From assembly GCF_026125785.1 (NCBI RefSeq), contig NZ_JAHCKL010000002.1:298420-362419 (forward strand): 64,000 nt of DNA. Reading direction: 5' to 3'. Every line of letters begins with the position of its first letter. Positions within the stretch are counted from its first letter, which is position 1. The position numbers and the translations under genes were made by a program. This DNA comes from Hydrogenophaga sp. (GTDB lineage Bacteria; Pseudomonadota; Gammaproteobacteria; Burkholderiales; Burkholderiaceae_C). Below, piece after piece: positions 38,972-47,519 of this stretch. The notes under the pieces were generated by a model, which saw only the letters and a list, made by a program, of their open reading frames with translations, ran no database searches and was not told the origin of the DNA.

Positions 38972-40289
38972 GCGGGCCTCCGGGCGATGCCTGGTGCAGC
39001 AGTTGCTGGCGCAAGCGGGCGATCTTGGGCGAGTGCGGGGCGATGTCCATCGCCACCCAGCGGTCCTGCTCCTCTCCATGGGCCGACACCAACGGCTCGT
39101 GGCGGAACAGCTCCTGCATGGCGACCACGTTGTCGTTCAGGCCGGTGATCTCGCTGATGGACAGAATGCGGCGCGAGCCATTGGGCAGGCGGCCGATCTG
39201 CACGATGAAGTCGATGGCGTTGGCGATCTGCCGGCGCAGGCTGATCTCGCTGCCCTGGTAGCCCGCGAAGCCAGCCAGCATTTCCAGGCGGTACAGGCAC
39301 TCGCGCGGCGAGCTGGCGTGGATGGTGCCCATGGAGCCGTCGTGCCCGGTGTTCATGGCCTGCAGCATTTCGATGACCTCGCCGCCGCGCACCTCGCCCA
39401 CGATGATGCGGTCCGGACGCATGCGCAGGCTGTTGCGCATGAGGTCGCGGATGGCGATGTGCCCCGCGCCGTCGTAGCCACCCGGGCGGCTCTCCAGTCG
39501 CACCACGTGCGGGTGGTTGAGCGCCAGTTCGGCGGTGTCTTCGATGGTGACCATGCGCTCGTTGCCGGTCACGAAACAGGCCAGGGCGTTGAGCAGCGAG
39601 GTCTTGCCCGAGCTGGTGCCGCCGCTGATGAGGATGTTGCAGCGAGAGCGCACCGCCATCTCCAGCAACTGGGCCATGGCCAGGTCGAAGGTGCCCAGCC
39701 CGAGCAGGTCTTCCGGGCTCAGCGGGTCCTTGCGGAATTTCCGGATCGACACGGCGGGGCCGTTGATCACCAGAGGCTCGATGACGACGTTGATGCGTCC
39801 GCCGTCGCCCATGCGCGCATCGACCATGGGGTTGGACTCGTCCAGCCGGCGGCCGATGGGCGCCAGGATGCGCCGCACGATGCGCATCAGGTGGTCGTTG
39901 TCGGCAAAGTGGATCTGCTCGCGCTGCAGCACGCCGTGGCGCGAGACATAGACCTGCTGGCTGCCGTTGATGAGGATGTCCTCCACGGTCGGATCGCTCA
40001 ACAGGTCTTCCAGCGGACCGAAGCCGGCGAACTCCTTGGTCAGCGCGTCCGCCACCAGTTGCGTTTCGCGCGCGTTGATGGGCACGCGGTGCAGGCGCAC
40101 CTGGCTTTCGCACTCCAGGCTGACGAACTGCTGGATGGTGCTTCGTGACCAGCGGCCAAACTCCGCGCCCAGTTCTTCGATGCGGTTGAGCAGGTGCTCG
40201 TGCACGAAGGTCTTGACGGTCTGGAACTCCGGCGAGTTCTGGAACTGCCCCGTTTCGGCGAATTCGATGGGGTTGGACAGGGCGCTCAT
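38964..40289 (-). CDS. tadA: Tad pilus assembly ATPase TadA (CpaF)
   Basis: This 441-residue hexameric secretion ATPase has Walker [10 protein letters not shown], the Asp-box IEDTAELAL, Walker [12 protein letters not shown] and the His-box [12 protein letters not shown]. These place it in the VirB11/CpaF family. It powers Flp pilus extension and perhaps retraction at the cytoplasmic face. ATG 40289 overlaps the tadZ stop. The length fits CpaF (about 430-480). Confidence 0.96.
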   Translation of the reverse strand: MSALSNPIEFAETGQFQNSPEFQTVKTFVHEHLLNRIEELGAEFGRWSRSTIQQFVSLECESQVRLHRVPINARETQLVADALTKEFAGFGPLEDLLSDPTVEDILINGSQQVYVSRHGVLQREQIHFADNDHLMRIVRRILAPIGRRLDESNPMVDARMGDGGRINVVIEPLVINGPAVSIRKFRKDPLSPEDLLGLGTFDLAMAQLLEMAVRSRCNILISGGTSSGKTSLLNALACFVTGNERMVTIEDTAELALNHPHVVRLESRPGGYDGAGHIAIRDLMRNSLRMRPDRIIVGEVRGGEVIEMLQAMNTGHDGSMGTIHASSPRECLYRLEMLAGFAGYQGSEISLRRQIANAIDFIVQIGRLPNGSRRILSISEITGLNDNVVAMQELFRHEPLVSAHGEEQDRWVAMDIAPHSPKIARLRQQLLHQASPGGPHV

Positions 40290-41560
40290 TTCCGTCCTTT
40301 CCAGGGCGCAAGCCAGCCGTTCATGCGCTGGGACCAGGGTGCCGAGGTGGGAGGGCCCGATGACGCCGCGCCGGCATCGTGGCTCTGGCCCTGGCCCAGC
40401 GTGCGCGCCAGGGCCGCGAGGGCCTGGACATACGGGTCGCTGCGGTCCGTCTCGGCCAGCAGGCGGCCTTGCGCGGCGGCGCCGAGCAGCGCCGCGCCGC
40501 GCGCGGGCAAGGGGTGCGCGCTGGCGCGCAGGCCGAGCTGCCGCGCAATGTCTTCGCTGCCCAGGCCCACGCCTTTTTCCAGCCGGTTGAGCACCAGGGA
40601 GAAGTTGGCGACGGGCACCTGGCGGTCGCGCAGTTCGCTCAGCAACTGGGCGGTGGAGACGATGGCGCCGATGCTCTGGTCGCACACCACCCAGACCTCG
40701 TCGGCCGCCTGCGCCACCTGCGCGACGAAGTCCAGGTTGGACAGACCGCCGAGGTCCGCGATCTGCAGGTCGAAGAACTCGGTCATGCGCTGGATCAGCG
40801 CCACGGAGTCGGCATGCGACACCGCGCGCAGTTGCGTCAGGTCGGCCGGCAGGGGCAGCACCGCCGTGCCGCTGGCGTGCTGGGCCAGGGCGGTCTGCAG
40901 CAGCGTCTGGTCCAGGCGGCGCAGGTTGTGAACGCCATCGACGAAGCTGAAGCCGCTCTGCATGTCCAGGTACAGCAGGCCGTCGCGCGCGGGCAGGCCC
41001 ATGTCCAGCAGGGCGACGCCCTGGCGCGGCATGCCTGCGCCGCGCCCGGACTGCAGCAGCGCGGCGAGGTTGCAGGCCAGGGTGCTCACGCCCAGGCCAC
41101 CGCGCGCGCCGAGCAGGGCCAGCGTGCGCCCGCGGGGCACCGGCCGGACTTCCTGGCGCCGGTTGCCCAGCGTCAGCAGCATCTGCAGCACCTCACCGGG
41201 CGGGCCGCCCAGGTCCACGAAATCGTCCACCCCCGCGCGCAGCGCCGTCAGCGTGGCCTGGGTTTCGCTGGCATGCCCGATGCCGATCAACAGCAGGTCG
41301 GGCCACTCCCGGCGCAAGTGGGCGGCGAGGCGTGCGCCCTGGCCGGCCTGTTCGCCGGAGAAATCGATGAACACGGCCCGCGGCGGCGTGGCGCCGATGC
41401 GTTCCCCCAGCGAACGCGCATCGGGCGTGATGGCGGTGACCTGTTCCGGACCGCCCAGCGCCGTGGCCAGCCAGTCCACGTGCGCGCGGACGTCGGACGC
41501 ACAGAGCGAGGCGGTGAGGCCCAGGTTCGCGGCGACGAGGGAGCTTGGCATCTTGGTCAT
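40286..41560 (-). CDS. tadZ: TadZ/CpaE-like pilus localisation protein
   Basis: This 424-residue protein has an N-terminal receiver-like domain (to about residue 130). A ParA/MinD-type domain follows. Its nucleotide loop reads GARGGLGVST, so the signature lysine and the Walker A lysine of KGGxGKS are replaced by Arg and Val. TadZ proteins often have such atypical loops and position the pilus at the pole. A proline/serine-rich tail follows. ATG 41560 was chosen; ATG 41551 is possible. Confidence 0.88.
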   Translation of the reverse strand: MTKMPSSLVAANLGLTASLCASDVRAHVDWLATALGGPEQVTAITPDARSLGERIGATPPRAVFIDFSGEQAGQGARLAAHLRREWPDLLLIGIGHASETQATLTALRAGVDDFVDLGGPPGEVLQMLLTLGNRRQEVRPVPRGRTLALLGARGGLGVSTLACNLAALLQSGRGAGMPRQGVALLDMGLPARDGLLYLDMQSGFSFVDGVHNLRRLDQTLLQTALAQHASGTAVLPLPADLTQLRAVSHADSVALIQRMTEFFDLQIADLGGLSNLDFVAQVAQAADEVWVVCDQSIGAIVSTAQLLSELRDRQVPVANFSLVLNRLEKGVGLGSEDIARQLGLRASAHPLPARGAALLGAAAQGRLLAETDRSDPYVQALAALARTLGQGQSHDAGAASSGPPTSAPWSQRMNGWLAPWKGRK

Positions 41561-41576
41561 GGTCGTGGGGCGTCGG

Positions 41577-42950
41577 TCAACGCGAGAAGCCGGGCAGGCT
41601 CTCGTCGGCCTGGGCACCGATCAGGAAGCTGCGCCAGAAGGGGGCGTCGCGCTGTTCGCTGCGCCCTGGCAGGGCAGGGTCGATCGGCGTGCCCGGCGCC
41701 AGGGGGCGCACCAGGTGCGGCGTCACCACGATCACCAGCTCGCGTTCGCTTTGCTGGTAGTCCTGGCGCTTGAACAGCGTGCCCAACACGGGCAGGTCGC
41801 CCAGCATGGGCACCTTGTCCAGGCTGGAGGTGGTGTGGCGGCTGATGAGGCCGCCGATGATGAAGCTCTCGCCGTCGCCCAGCTCGACGGTGGTGTCGGC
41901 CCGGCGCGTGGTGAGCGCCGGCACCGAAATGCCGTTGAGCGTCACCGCGTTGGTGTAGTCCAGGTCGCTGGCCTCGGGGGCCACCTTGAGCACGATGCGG
42001 CTGTCCGACAGCACCGTGGGCGAAACCGTCAGGCCGATGCCGAAGGGCTTGTACTCGACGCTGGTCGTGCCCAGGCCCTGTGCGACGGGGATCGGGATCT
42101 CGCCGCCGGCGAGGAAATTGGCGCTCTGGCCGGAGAGCGTCACCAGTGTCGGCTCGGCCAGCACGCGCGCCAGGCCGTTGCCTTCCAGCAGGCCCAGCCG
42201 CATGCCGATGTTGGCCTTGCCGAAATTCATCAGCAGGCTGAACGCCTGCGACATCGGGGAAGCCATTTCGCCCGTCAGCGCGCCATCGGCGCCGAAGGTG
42301 GCCGAGTTCAGCGAAGAGGGCGTGAACACGCCGAAGCTGAAGCCGCTGCGGTTGGGGCTGGTGCTGAAGAGGTTCAGGCCGGCCTGCTTGAGCACGCGTT
42401 TGTTGAACTCCACGATCTTCACTTCCACCTGCACGGTGTGGCTCTTCACCGCCACGGTGGCGCGGTCGTTCAGGGTTGTCTGCGGTGCATGGGCGCTCAA
42501 AGCCTCCTCGCGGGCCTGCCGGTGCGCCTGCGCATCCGCGTAGCTGCCTTGCAGCACCGCCGCGGGGCGCTGCACCTCCAGCAGGAACGCGCGCGGCGCT
42601 TCGCTGCCGCGCTCCCAGACCAGCAGCGAGGTGCTGCCCGGCGCCTTGCCGGTGAGGATCAACCGGGCCGCCGCGCTGCCGCGTTCCTTGCGCGTGACGA
42701 GCACCGTGGCGACGCGGTCGTCGGCGATGGCGATGCGCTCCACGCCCTTGTCGATCAGCAGCGTCTGCTGGCTGCCGACGGTCAGGTCCAGCGCCGTTGC
42801 CTGCGCGGCCATGCCGGCCGTTCCTGTCTGGGCCGTGGCGGTCAGGGGGGGCGCCCAGGCCAGGATGCCGCAGGCGACAAGGCTGGCCACCATGCGGACA
42901 CCCGCGCGCGGGGCCGAGGGCGGGAGAGAGGGCGGGTGGGCTGTGGACAT
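41577..42950 (-). CDS. rcpA: Tad outer-membrane secretin RcpA (CpaC)
   Basis: This 457-residue protein has a signal peptide (to about residue 41) and an N-terminal pilus-associated domain (IADDRVATVLVTR). A BON-like segment and a C-terminal secretin domain follow, including RVLAEPTLVTLSGQSANFLAGG, VELGDGESFIIGG and VPMLGDLPVLGTLFK. It forms the outer-membrane pore for the Flp pilus. It starts 33 bp after the cpaB/rcpC end and ends 16 bp before tadZ. Confidence 0.94.
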   Translation of the reverse strand: MSTAHPPSLPPSAPRAGVRMVASLVACGILAWAPPLTATAQTGTAGMAAQATALDLTVGSQQTLLIDKGVERIAIADDRVATVLVTRKERGSAAARLILTGKAPGSTSLLVWERGSEAPRAFLLEVQRPAAVLQGSYADAQAHRQAREEALSAHAPQTTLNDRATVAVKSHTVQVEVKIVEFNKRVLKQAGLNLFSTSPNRSGFSFGVFTPSSLNSATFGADGALTGEMASPMSQAFSLLMNFGKANIGMRLGLLEGNGLARVLAEPTLVTLSGQSANFLAGGEIPIPVAQGLGTTSVEYKPFGIGLTVSPTVLSDSRIVLKVAPEASDLDYTNAVTLNGISVPALTTRRADTTVELGDGESFIIGGLISRHTTSSLDKVPMLGDLPVLGTLFKRQDYQQSERELVIVVTPHLVRPLAPGTPIDPALPGRSEQRDAPFWRSFLIGAQADESLPGFSR

Positions 42951-42983
42951 GCGTGCACCTTGGGGTGGTAGGGGGCGGCCGGC

Positions 42984-43952
42984 TCAGTAGCGCGCGGTGT
43001 CGCGGCGGTCGCCGCGGATGATTTCGATTTCCTGGCTCTCGGCGGCGGGCCGCGCGCCGCGCCGGGCGGGCATGGGCGTGGCCGCCGGGCGTGCGGGCGA
43101 GGCGCTGCCGCCCTCGGCGAGGTCGGCCGCGGTCAGGCCGGCCTGTGCCAGGTCCATGCCCTTGAGCGGACCGGTCGCGGCGGTGCCCCGCCGGGCCGGC
43201 CGCAGCGCGGTGGGCAGCGGTGCGAACAGGGCGGGGTCCGGTTCGGCGGTGTCGTCGGGGTTGCGCAGCGCTAGCAGCAGTTGCCCGGTGGCGTCGCCCA
43301 GGGCCAGGCGGTTGACCTCCTCCACGGGCACCGCCAGCACGGCGGTGCGTGCTGCTGCCTGCGCGGCAGGCTTCTGGGGGCGGCCGTCTCCGTTGGGTGG
43401 CAGGCCGTCGACCGACGCACTGCCGTAGGCCAGCACACGTTTGCGGGCCAGCAGCAGGCGCGACTGGCTGCGCTCGACGTCCTTGCCATCGGCCTTGATG
43501 GCAAAGAACACGTCGACGAAGTCACCGGGACGCACGGTGTTGCCCACGCCGATCACCTCGTCCACTTTCACGGCCACGGCGCGCTCGCCGCTTTCCAGGC
43601 GCAGGGCCAGCCCGGACACCAGTTGCGCTTCCAGCAGCGGTGATCCGCTGCCCAGGTCGAACACCGGCACGCGGCCTTCGACGTCGGACACGCTGCGAAA
43701 CGCACCCGTTGGCTGCATAGGCAGCTGGACCACGCGCAAGGCACTGGCCTCGATGACCTGGCCGGCGGGCAGGGCGCGTGCGGCCACGACCACCGGGTAG
43801 GTGGCGGCCGCAGGGGCCGCCGCGGCTGTCGGGGCCGGCACGGGCTGGGCCACGGGCACCGCCGGCTGCCGGCTCAGCATCCAGGCGTACGCCGCCAGGA
43901 GCAGGGACAGCAGCACCAGGACGATGGCGATGACTTTGGAGAACTTGATCAT
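42984..43952 (-). CDS. cpaB: Flp pilus assembly protein CpaB/RcpC
   Basis: This 322-residue protein has one N-terminal membrane segment (residues 7-27) and an Ala/Pro-rich linker. A SAF-like domain follows (VVAARALPAGQVIEASALR), then GERAVAVKVDEVIGVGNTVRPGDFVDVFF, the CpaB/RcpC core. A low-complexity Arg/Ala/Pro-rich tail ends the protein. It connects the secretin RcpA to the inner membrane. It sits between the prepilin peptidase and rcpA genes. Confidence 0.92.
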   Translation of the reverse strand: MIKFSKVIAIVLVLLSLLLAAYAWMLSRQPAVPVAQPVPAPTAAAAPAAATYPVVVAARALPAGQVIEASALRVVQLPMQPTGAFRSVSDVEGRVPVFDLGSGSPLLEAQLVSGLALRLESGERAVAVKVDEVIGVGNTVRPGDFVDVFFAIKADGKDVERSQSRLLLARKRVLAYGSASVDGLPPNGDGRPQKPAAQAAARTAVLAVPVEEVNRLALGDATGQLLLALRNPDDTAEPDPALFAPLPTALRPARRGTAATGPLKGMDLAQAGLTAADLAEGGSASPARPAATPMPARRGARPAAESQEIEIIRGDRRDTARY

Positions 43953-43988
43953 GGCGTCGGTGTGTCCGTGGTGGGTTGACGTCTCGCC

Positions 43989-44486
43989 TCAACCCGCGCC
44001 GCCCAGGGCCATGAGGCCGAGCGTGCCGAATGCGAGGTAGGCGGCCAAAGGGATGTGCCGTCGGCGCTGCGCGGCTGGGGGGGCGGGGTTGTCCAGTGCG
44101 CCGGCCAGACGCGGCAGCCAGGTGGGCTGTCGCCGCAGAGCCAGCCACAGCAGCGCATGGGCGAGGCCCAGCACGCTGGTGATCAGCCAGATGCCCGGGA
44201 GCGCCGCGGCCCCCATCCAGAGCCCCAGGGCGCCGGCGAACTTCACGTCGCCCGCGCCCATGAGCCCGGCGGCATGCAGACAGAGCAGGGCGCCGAAGGC
44301 CAGAGCGCCACCCAGCAGCGCCTGTGGCCAAGCCAGGCCCAATGGCTGGGCGCCAACGCTCAAGGACACCAGGGCCATGGCCGCGCCAACGAGCACCAGG
44401 CTGTTGGGTACGCGGCGGTGCGCCAGGTCGTGGTGCGTCACCAGCATCAGCCAGCCGACCAAAACCGCCATGGCCCAGGTGTTCAT
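43989..44486 (-). CDS. tadV: Prepilin peptidase TadV (CpaA)
   Basis: This 165-residue A24-type aspartic peptidase has the first catalytic Asp in THHDLAHRRVPN (about residue 20). The second lies in AGDVKFAG, the family's GxGDVK motif. Several membrane segments are present and there is no N-methyltransferase domain, as usual for TadV. It cleaves Flp pilin and the TadE-like pseudopilins. ATG 44486 is 23 bp after the flp stop. Confidence 0.93.
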   Translation of the reverse strand: MNTWAMAVLVGWLMLVTHHDLAHRRVPNSLVLVGAAMALVSLSVGAQPLGLAWPQALLGGALAFGALLCLHAAGLMGAGDVKFAGALGLWMGAAALPGIWLITSVLGLAHALLWLALRRQPTWLPRLAGALDNPAPPAAQRRRHIPLAAYLAFGTLGLMALGGAG

Positions 44487-44509
44487 CGCCGTTGCCTCGC
44501 GCTTGGGTG

Positions 44510-44695
44510 TCAGGACGACGGCACGGCCGACGACTTGACGTGCTCGAAGATCGCCTCCAGCGTGCTCTTCACGCTGTTCTCGCCGGTGCTGAACACGACC
44601 ACCAGGACGATGGCCATGAGGCCCGCGATGATGCCGTACTCGATGGCGGTGGCGCCTTCCTCGTCGCGCAGGAATTGAAGGATCTGAAGTTTCAT
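44510..44695 (-). CDS. flp: Flp-type major pilin
   Basis: This 61-residue prepilin has a 14-residue leader and the processing site EEG|ATAIEYGIIAG. Glu19 and Tyr20 give the Flp motif, followed by a hydrophobic helix and a short soluble tail ending SAVPSS. It is the structural subunit of the Tad pilus and the first gene of the operon. An AAAGGAGCCC ribosome site precedes ATG 44695. Its upstream region is long, AT-rich and able to fold. Confidence 0.96.
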   Translation of the reverse strand: MKLQILQFLRDEEGATAIEYGIIAGLMAIVLVVVFSTGENSVKSTLEAIFEHVKSSAVPSS

Positions 44696-44743
44696 GATGG
44701 GCTCCTTTGAACAGGCCGCAAAAGGTCAAACACACAGGTGCAT

Positions 44744-44850
44744 GGCGACAGGCTTCCCGACGTTCCAGTCCACCGGAGAGCCGGTGATGCCCTGTTGCGC
44801 CAGGTCCTCTGATCCGCTTCTCGATTCCTTCGCCGATTCGCCTCCAGAGG
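44744..44850 (-). promoter_or_regulatory. Candidate structured 5' leader of the flp-tad transcript
   Basis: Upstream of flp, GGCG-ACAGG (44744-44752) pairs with CCTGT-tg-CGCC (44791-44801). This pairing encloses a perfect CACCGG-AGAG-CCGGTG hairpin (44771-44786). A neighbouring pairing joins CCTCTG (44806-44811) to CAGAGG (44845-44850). The element starts about 48 nt before the flp ATG. It matches no riboswitch class I recognise; the GC content also allows chance pairing. Confidence 0.4.
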
Positions 44851-45429
44851 TGGGGAATCCATGAATTAAATCGGATGCCGACCTTAGTGATTTCGGGGAT
44901 AAATGGTTTATCTTGAGGTGGAATTTTTCATGTTAGAAACTGTTATTAATTGACCATTCAGAAAAGAATGGGTGACCGCCAGAAGGTTTTTTTCATCGAT
45001 GAAAAGGTGTGATGAAATGCATGTGCAGGCATTGTTTTGAGTACAAAATCTCGTTGTTTTTCATGTGATTAGATGGGATTTATAACTTTATTGATAAGCT
45101 TTTACATCCCCCTTTGTATAGGACCGAAGTTCCACTTGTCGCATCGACTGAGGAGCAAAGTCCACAGTTGGAAATTCGAGCGTAATACCAAAAGAACCAT
45201 GCGCCCAATGTCTTCGTGCAGGTGGTAAGTGGTGACACCAAATTTGGGTTAAGTCGAAGGACCGTCATTACCCTGCCGACGTTATGGGATTGGATGGGGC
45301 GGGAAATGCCGGCCTGAGCCCGTTCGGGTGGAGGGGCAGGCCCGGGCGCGGCGCGGCCTGGCGGCCCACGGAGGCGTCACCAGGGGCGGGCTTACCCCTA
45401 TGGAAGGCGCCCGCCGGGGCTTTAAAATT
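44851..45429. promoter_or_regulatory. AT-rich regulatory region between flp and the malonate regulator
   Basis: About 580 bp without a credible gene, much poorer in GC than the flanks up to about 45270. It holds a perfect 16-bp palindrome, TTTTCATCGATGAAAA (44990-45005), and AATGC-N8-GCATT nearby (about 45016-45033). Promoters for the leftward tad operon and the rightward malonate operon must lie here, but no hexamer pair is clear enough to call. A 62-codon open frame on the minus strand (45080-45268) resembles no protein. Confidence 0.5.
44990..45005. repeat. Perfect 16-bp palindrome upstream of the tad operon
   Basis: TTTTCATCGATGAAAA is fully self-complementary. It stands alone in the AT-rich intergenic region about 295 bp upstream of flp, and is a candidate operator. 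No partner protein can be assigned. Confidence 0.6.
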
Positions 45430-45439
45430 ATGCGTAATT
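45426..45439. promoter_or_regulatory. Candidate operator at the malonate regulator start
   Basis: AATTATGCGTAATT is a near-perfect palindrome (12 of 14 positions). It overlaps GTAATTAC (45434-45441), which is exact and fits the GT-Nx-AC pattern of GntR sites. It straddles the chosen ATG 45430, which would suit autoregulation or mean that ATG 45466 is the true start. Confidence 0.4.
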
Positions 45440-46125
45440 ACACGTCATTATTCAGCCCGCAGCCCATGCTCAACTCCCTGCACGACGAAGTGGCCACGCA
45501 ATTGCGGGAGCGCATCTTCGCCGGCCAGTTGGTGCCCGGCAGCTTCATCGACGAGCCGGCGCTGTGCAATGAGCTTTCCATTTCCCGCACGCCACTGCGG
45601 GAGGCTCTGAAAGTGCTCACCGCCGAAGGCCTGGTGCGCCACGAACCCCGGCGCGGCTGTTTCGTCAGCGAGGTCACCGAGCGCGACCTGGACGAGATCT
45701 TTCCCGTCATCGCGCTGCTCGAAGGGCGCTGCGCGCACGAGGCGGCCGTCAACGCATCGGACGCCGAGCTGGCCGCGCTGGAGCAGTTGCACGAACGCCT
45801 GGAGCGCTGCGCGCGTGCACGGCTCATCAACGACTACTACGAGGCCAACTTCGCCATCCACGAAGCCATCATCACCCTGGCCAACAACCGCTGGCTGGCC
45901 CAGGTGATCGGTGACCTGCGCAAGATCGTCAAGCTCGCGCGCCTGCAGCAGTTGCATGCCCCGGGCCGCCTGGAGCAGAGCCTGTCCGAGCACCTGGCGG
46001 TGTTTGCCGCGCTCAAGGCGCGCGACGCCGAAGGCGCGGAGGCCGCCATGCGCACCCATCTCACGCGCCAGCGCACCGCCTTGCGCGAGCTCGCGCGCAG
46101 CCAGCGATCGAGGCTATCCGCATGA
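45430..46125 (+). CDS. GntR-family (FCD) regulator of the malonate operon
   Basis: This 231-residue regulator has a GntR winged helix (QLRERIFAGQLVPGSFIDE, then LSISRTPLREALKVL). An FCD effector domain follows, with metal-ligand-like residues in NFAIHEAI and SLSEHLAVFAAL. Its stop overlaps the malonyl-CoA decarboxylase start, so it leads its own operon like MatR of rhizobia. ATG 45430 was chosen; ATG 45466 is a plausible alternative because a palindrome covers the first start. Malonate is the likely effector by context. Confidence 0.88.
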   Translation: MRNYTSLFSPQPMLNSLHDEVATQLRERIFAGQLVPGSFIDEPALCNELSISRTPLREALKVLTAEGLVRHEPRRGCFVSEVTERDLDEIFPVIALLEGRCAHEAAVNASDAELAALEQLHERLERCARARLINDYYEANFAIHEAIITLANNRWLAQVIGDLRKIVKLARLQQLHAPGRLEQSLSEHLAVFAALKARDAEGAEAAMRTHLTRQRTALRELARSQRSRLSA

Positions 46126-47471
46126 ACACCGGCACCCACACCACCACGGAATGGCTGGCCCGCAGCGTCTCGCGGCTGCGTCCCTCCGCCACGCGCAAGC
46201 AGGGCCCCCGTTCCACCCAGGAACGGCTCAAGGCCACGCTGCGGCAGGACGGCGAGGCCATGTCCCCACGTGCGTTGCGCCAGGCCCTCAAGGATCTCAA
46301 GGGCATCGTCGATCCCATGGTCAGCGAGGTGGAGGGAGGGCGGCGGGCTCAGGCGGTGATGGACTGGCACGCGCAGGCCGAGCCCGCGCTGCGGCGCGAC
46401 CTCTGGCTGCTCATGAGCGAGCACTTCGTCGCCGACCCGGAGCGTGTGCAGCAGGCGCAAGCCCAGTACGCCGCCGCCGTGGGCACGCCAGACGAGGCCG
46501 CGGCAGAGGTGCTGTACCGCCGGGCCACCGTCTCGCCACGGCGCCGCCTGCTGCAGCGTTTCAGCGCCAACCCCGACGGTGTGCGCTTCCTGGTCGATCT
46601 GCGCGCGCAGATGCAGCCCCTGCTGCGTTCGGACAGGCGCCTGCTGGCGCTGGACGTGGAGATGGAGTACATGTTCTCCACCTGGTTCGACGTAGGCTTT
46701 CTGGCGTTGCGGCGCATCACCTGGGATTCGCCGGCCTCGCTGGTGGAGAAGCTCATCAAGTACGAAGCGGTGCACGACATCCGCAGTTGGGCGGACGTGA
46801 AGAACCGGCTGGACAGCGACCGGCGCTGCTACGGCTTTTTCCACCCCAGCCTGCCTGAGGAACCGTTGATCTTCGTCGAGGTGGCGTTGATGAACGAGAT
46901 CGCGTCCAGCATCACGCCGCTGCTGGACGAAGCGGCGGCGCCCGCGGACCTCGACCGCGCCACCACCGCCATCTTCTATTCCATCAGCAACACGCAGACC
47001 GGCCTGCGTGGCGTGAGCTTCGGCGATTCGCTCATCAAGCGGGTGGTGGACACGCTCAACCGCGAATTCCCGCGCCTGCGCCACTTCGCCACGCTCTCGC
47101 CCATCCCCGGCTTGCGTGCCTGGTTGAACAAGGCGGCTCCGGCGGAGCTGCTCAAGGCCTGGGAGCACGTGGACACCCTGGAAGAAGACGCACCCGAGCG
47201 GCGCGCGCTGCTGGGCTGGGCTGCGCGCTACCTCGGCCGGGAACTGCAGGACGGCAAACCGCTGGACCCGGTGGCGCGTTTCCACCTGGGCAATGGCGCC
47301 CGGGTCGAACGCCTGAACTGGGCCGCCGACCCGTCTGCCAAGGGCATGCGCCAGTCCTACGGGCTGATGGTCAACTATCTCTATGATCTCAAGCGCCTGG
47401 ACAAGCATCGTGCCTTGCTGGCGCAGGGCAAGGTTCCGCTAGCCGCGGCCATCAAGGACCTCGACGACTGA
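46122..47471 (+). CDS. matA: Malonyl-CoA decarboxylase
   Basis: This 449-residue enzyme converts malonyl-CoA to acetyl-CoA and CO2. The C-terminal GNAT-like catalytic region shows FFHPSLPEEPLIFVEVAL with Ser243, and RFHLGNGA with His388; these correspond to the catalytic serine and histidine of the family. SISNTQTGLRGVSFGDSLIK and TLSPIPGLRAWL are further family blocks. The N-terminal half is the helical oligomerisation domain. It starts within the GntR stop codon and ends 48 bp before the Bug protein gene. Confidence 0.95.
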   Translation: MNTGTHTTTEWLARSVSRLRPSATRKQGPRSTQERLKATLRQDGEAMSPRALRQALKDLKGIVDPMVSEVEGGRRAQAVMDWHAQAEPALRRDLWLLMSEHFVADPERVQQAQAQYAAAVGTPDEAAAEVLYRRATVSPRRRLLQRFSANPDGVRFLVDLRAQMQPLLRSDRRLLALDVEMEYMFSTWFDVGFLALRRITWDSPASLVEKLIKYEAVHDIRSWADVKNRLDSDRRCYGFFHPSLPEEPLIFVEVALMNEIASSITPLLDEAAAPADLDRATTAIFYSISNTQTGLRGVSFGDSLIKRVVDTLNREFPRLRHFATLSPIPGLRAWLNKAAPAELLKAWEHVDTLEEDAPERRALLGWAARYLGRELQDGKPLDPVARFHLGNGARVERLNWAADPSAKGMRQSYGLMVNYLYDLKRLDKHRALLAQGKVPLAAAIKDLDD

Positions 47472-47519
47472 AAGATCGAGGCCTGCCGGCCGCCCATTCC
47501 AACCACAGGAGACAACCGC

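Noticed and set aside
44744-44850. c-di-GMP riboswitch (GEMM-I) upstream of flp
   Set aside because: An ACAGGGCA-like start is present but the essential GGACGCAAAGCC half is not; only a generic structured leader is supported.
44728-44930. Open minus-strand stretch ending GSPVDWNVGKPVAMHLCV upstream of flp
   Set aside because: It looks protein-like in part but has no usable start codon after the preceding stop, and it overlaps the foldable leader.
45080-45268. Open frame of 62 codons on the minus strand in the flp/malonate intergenic region
   Set aside because: Composition is AT-rich and unlike the neighbours, there is no ribosome site, and the product resembles no protein I know.
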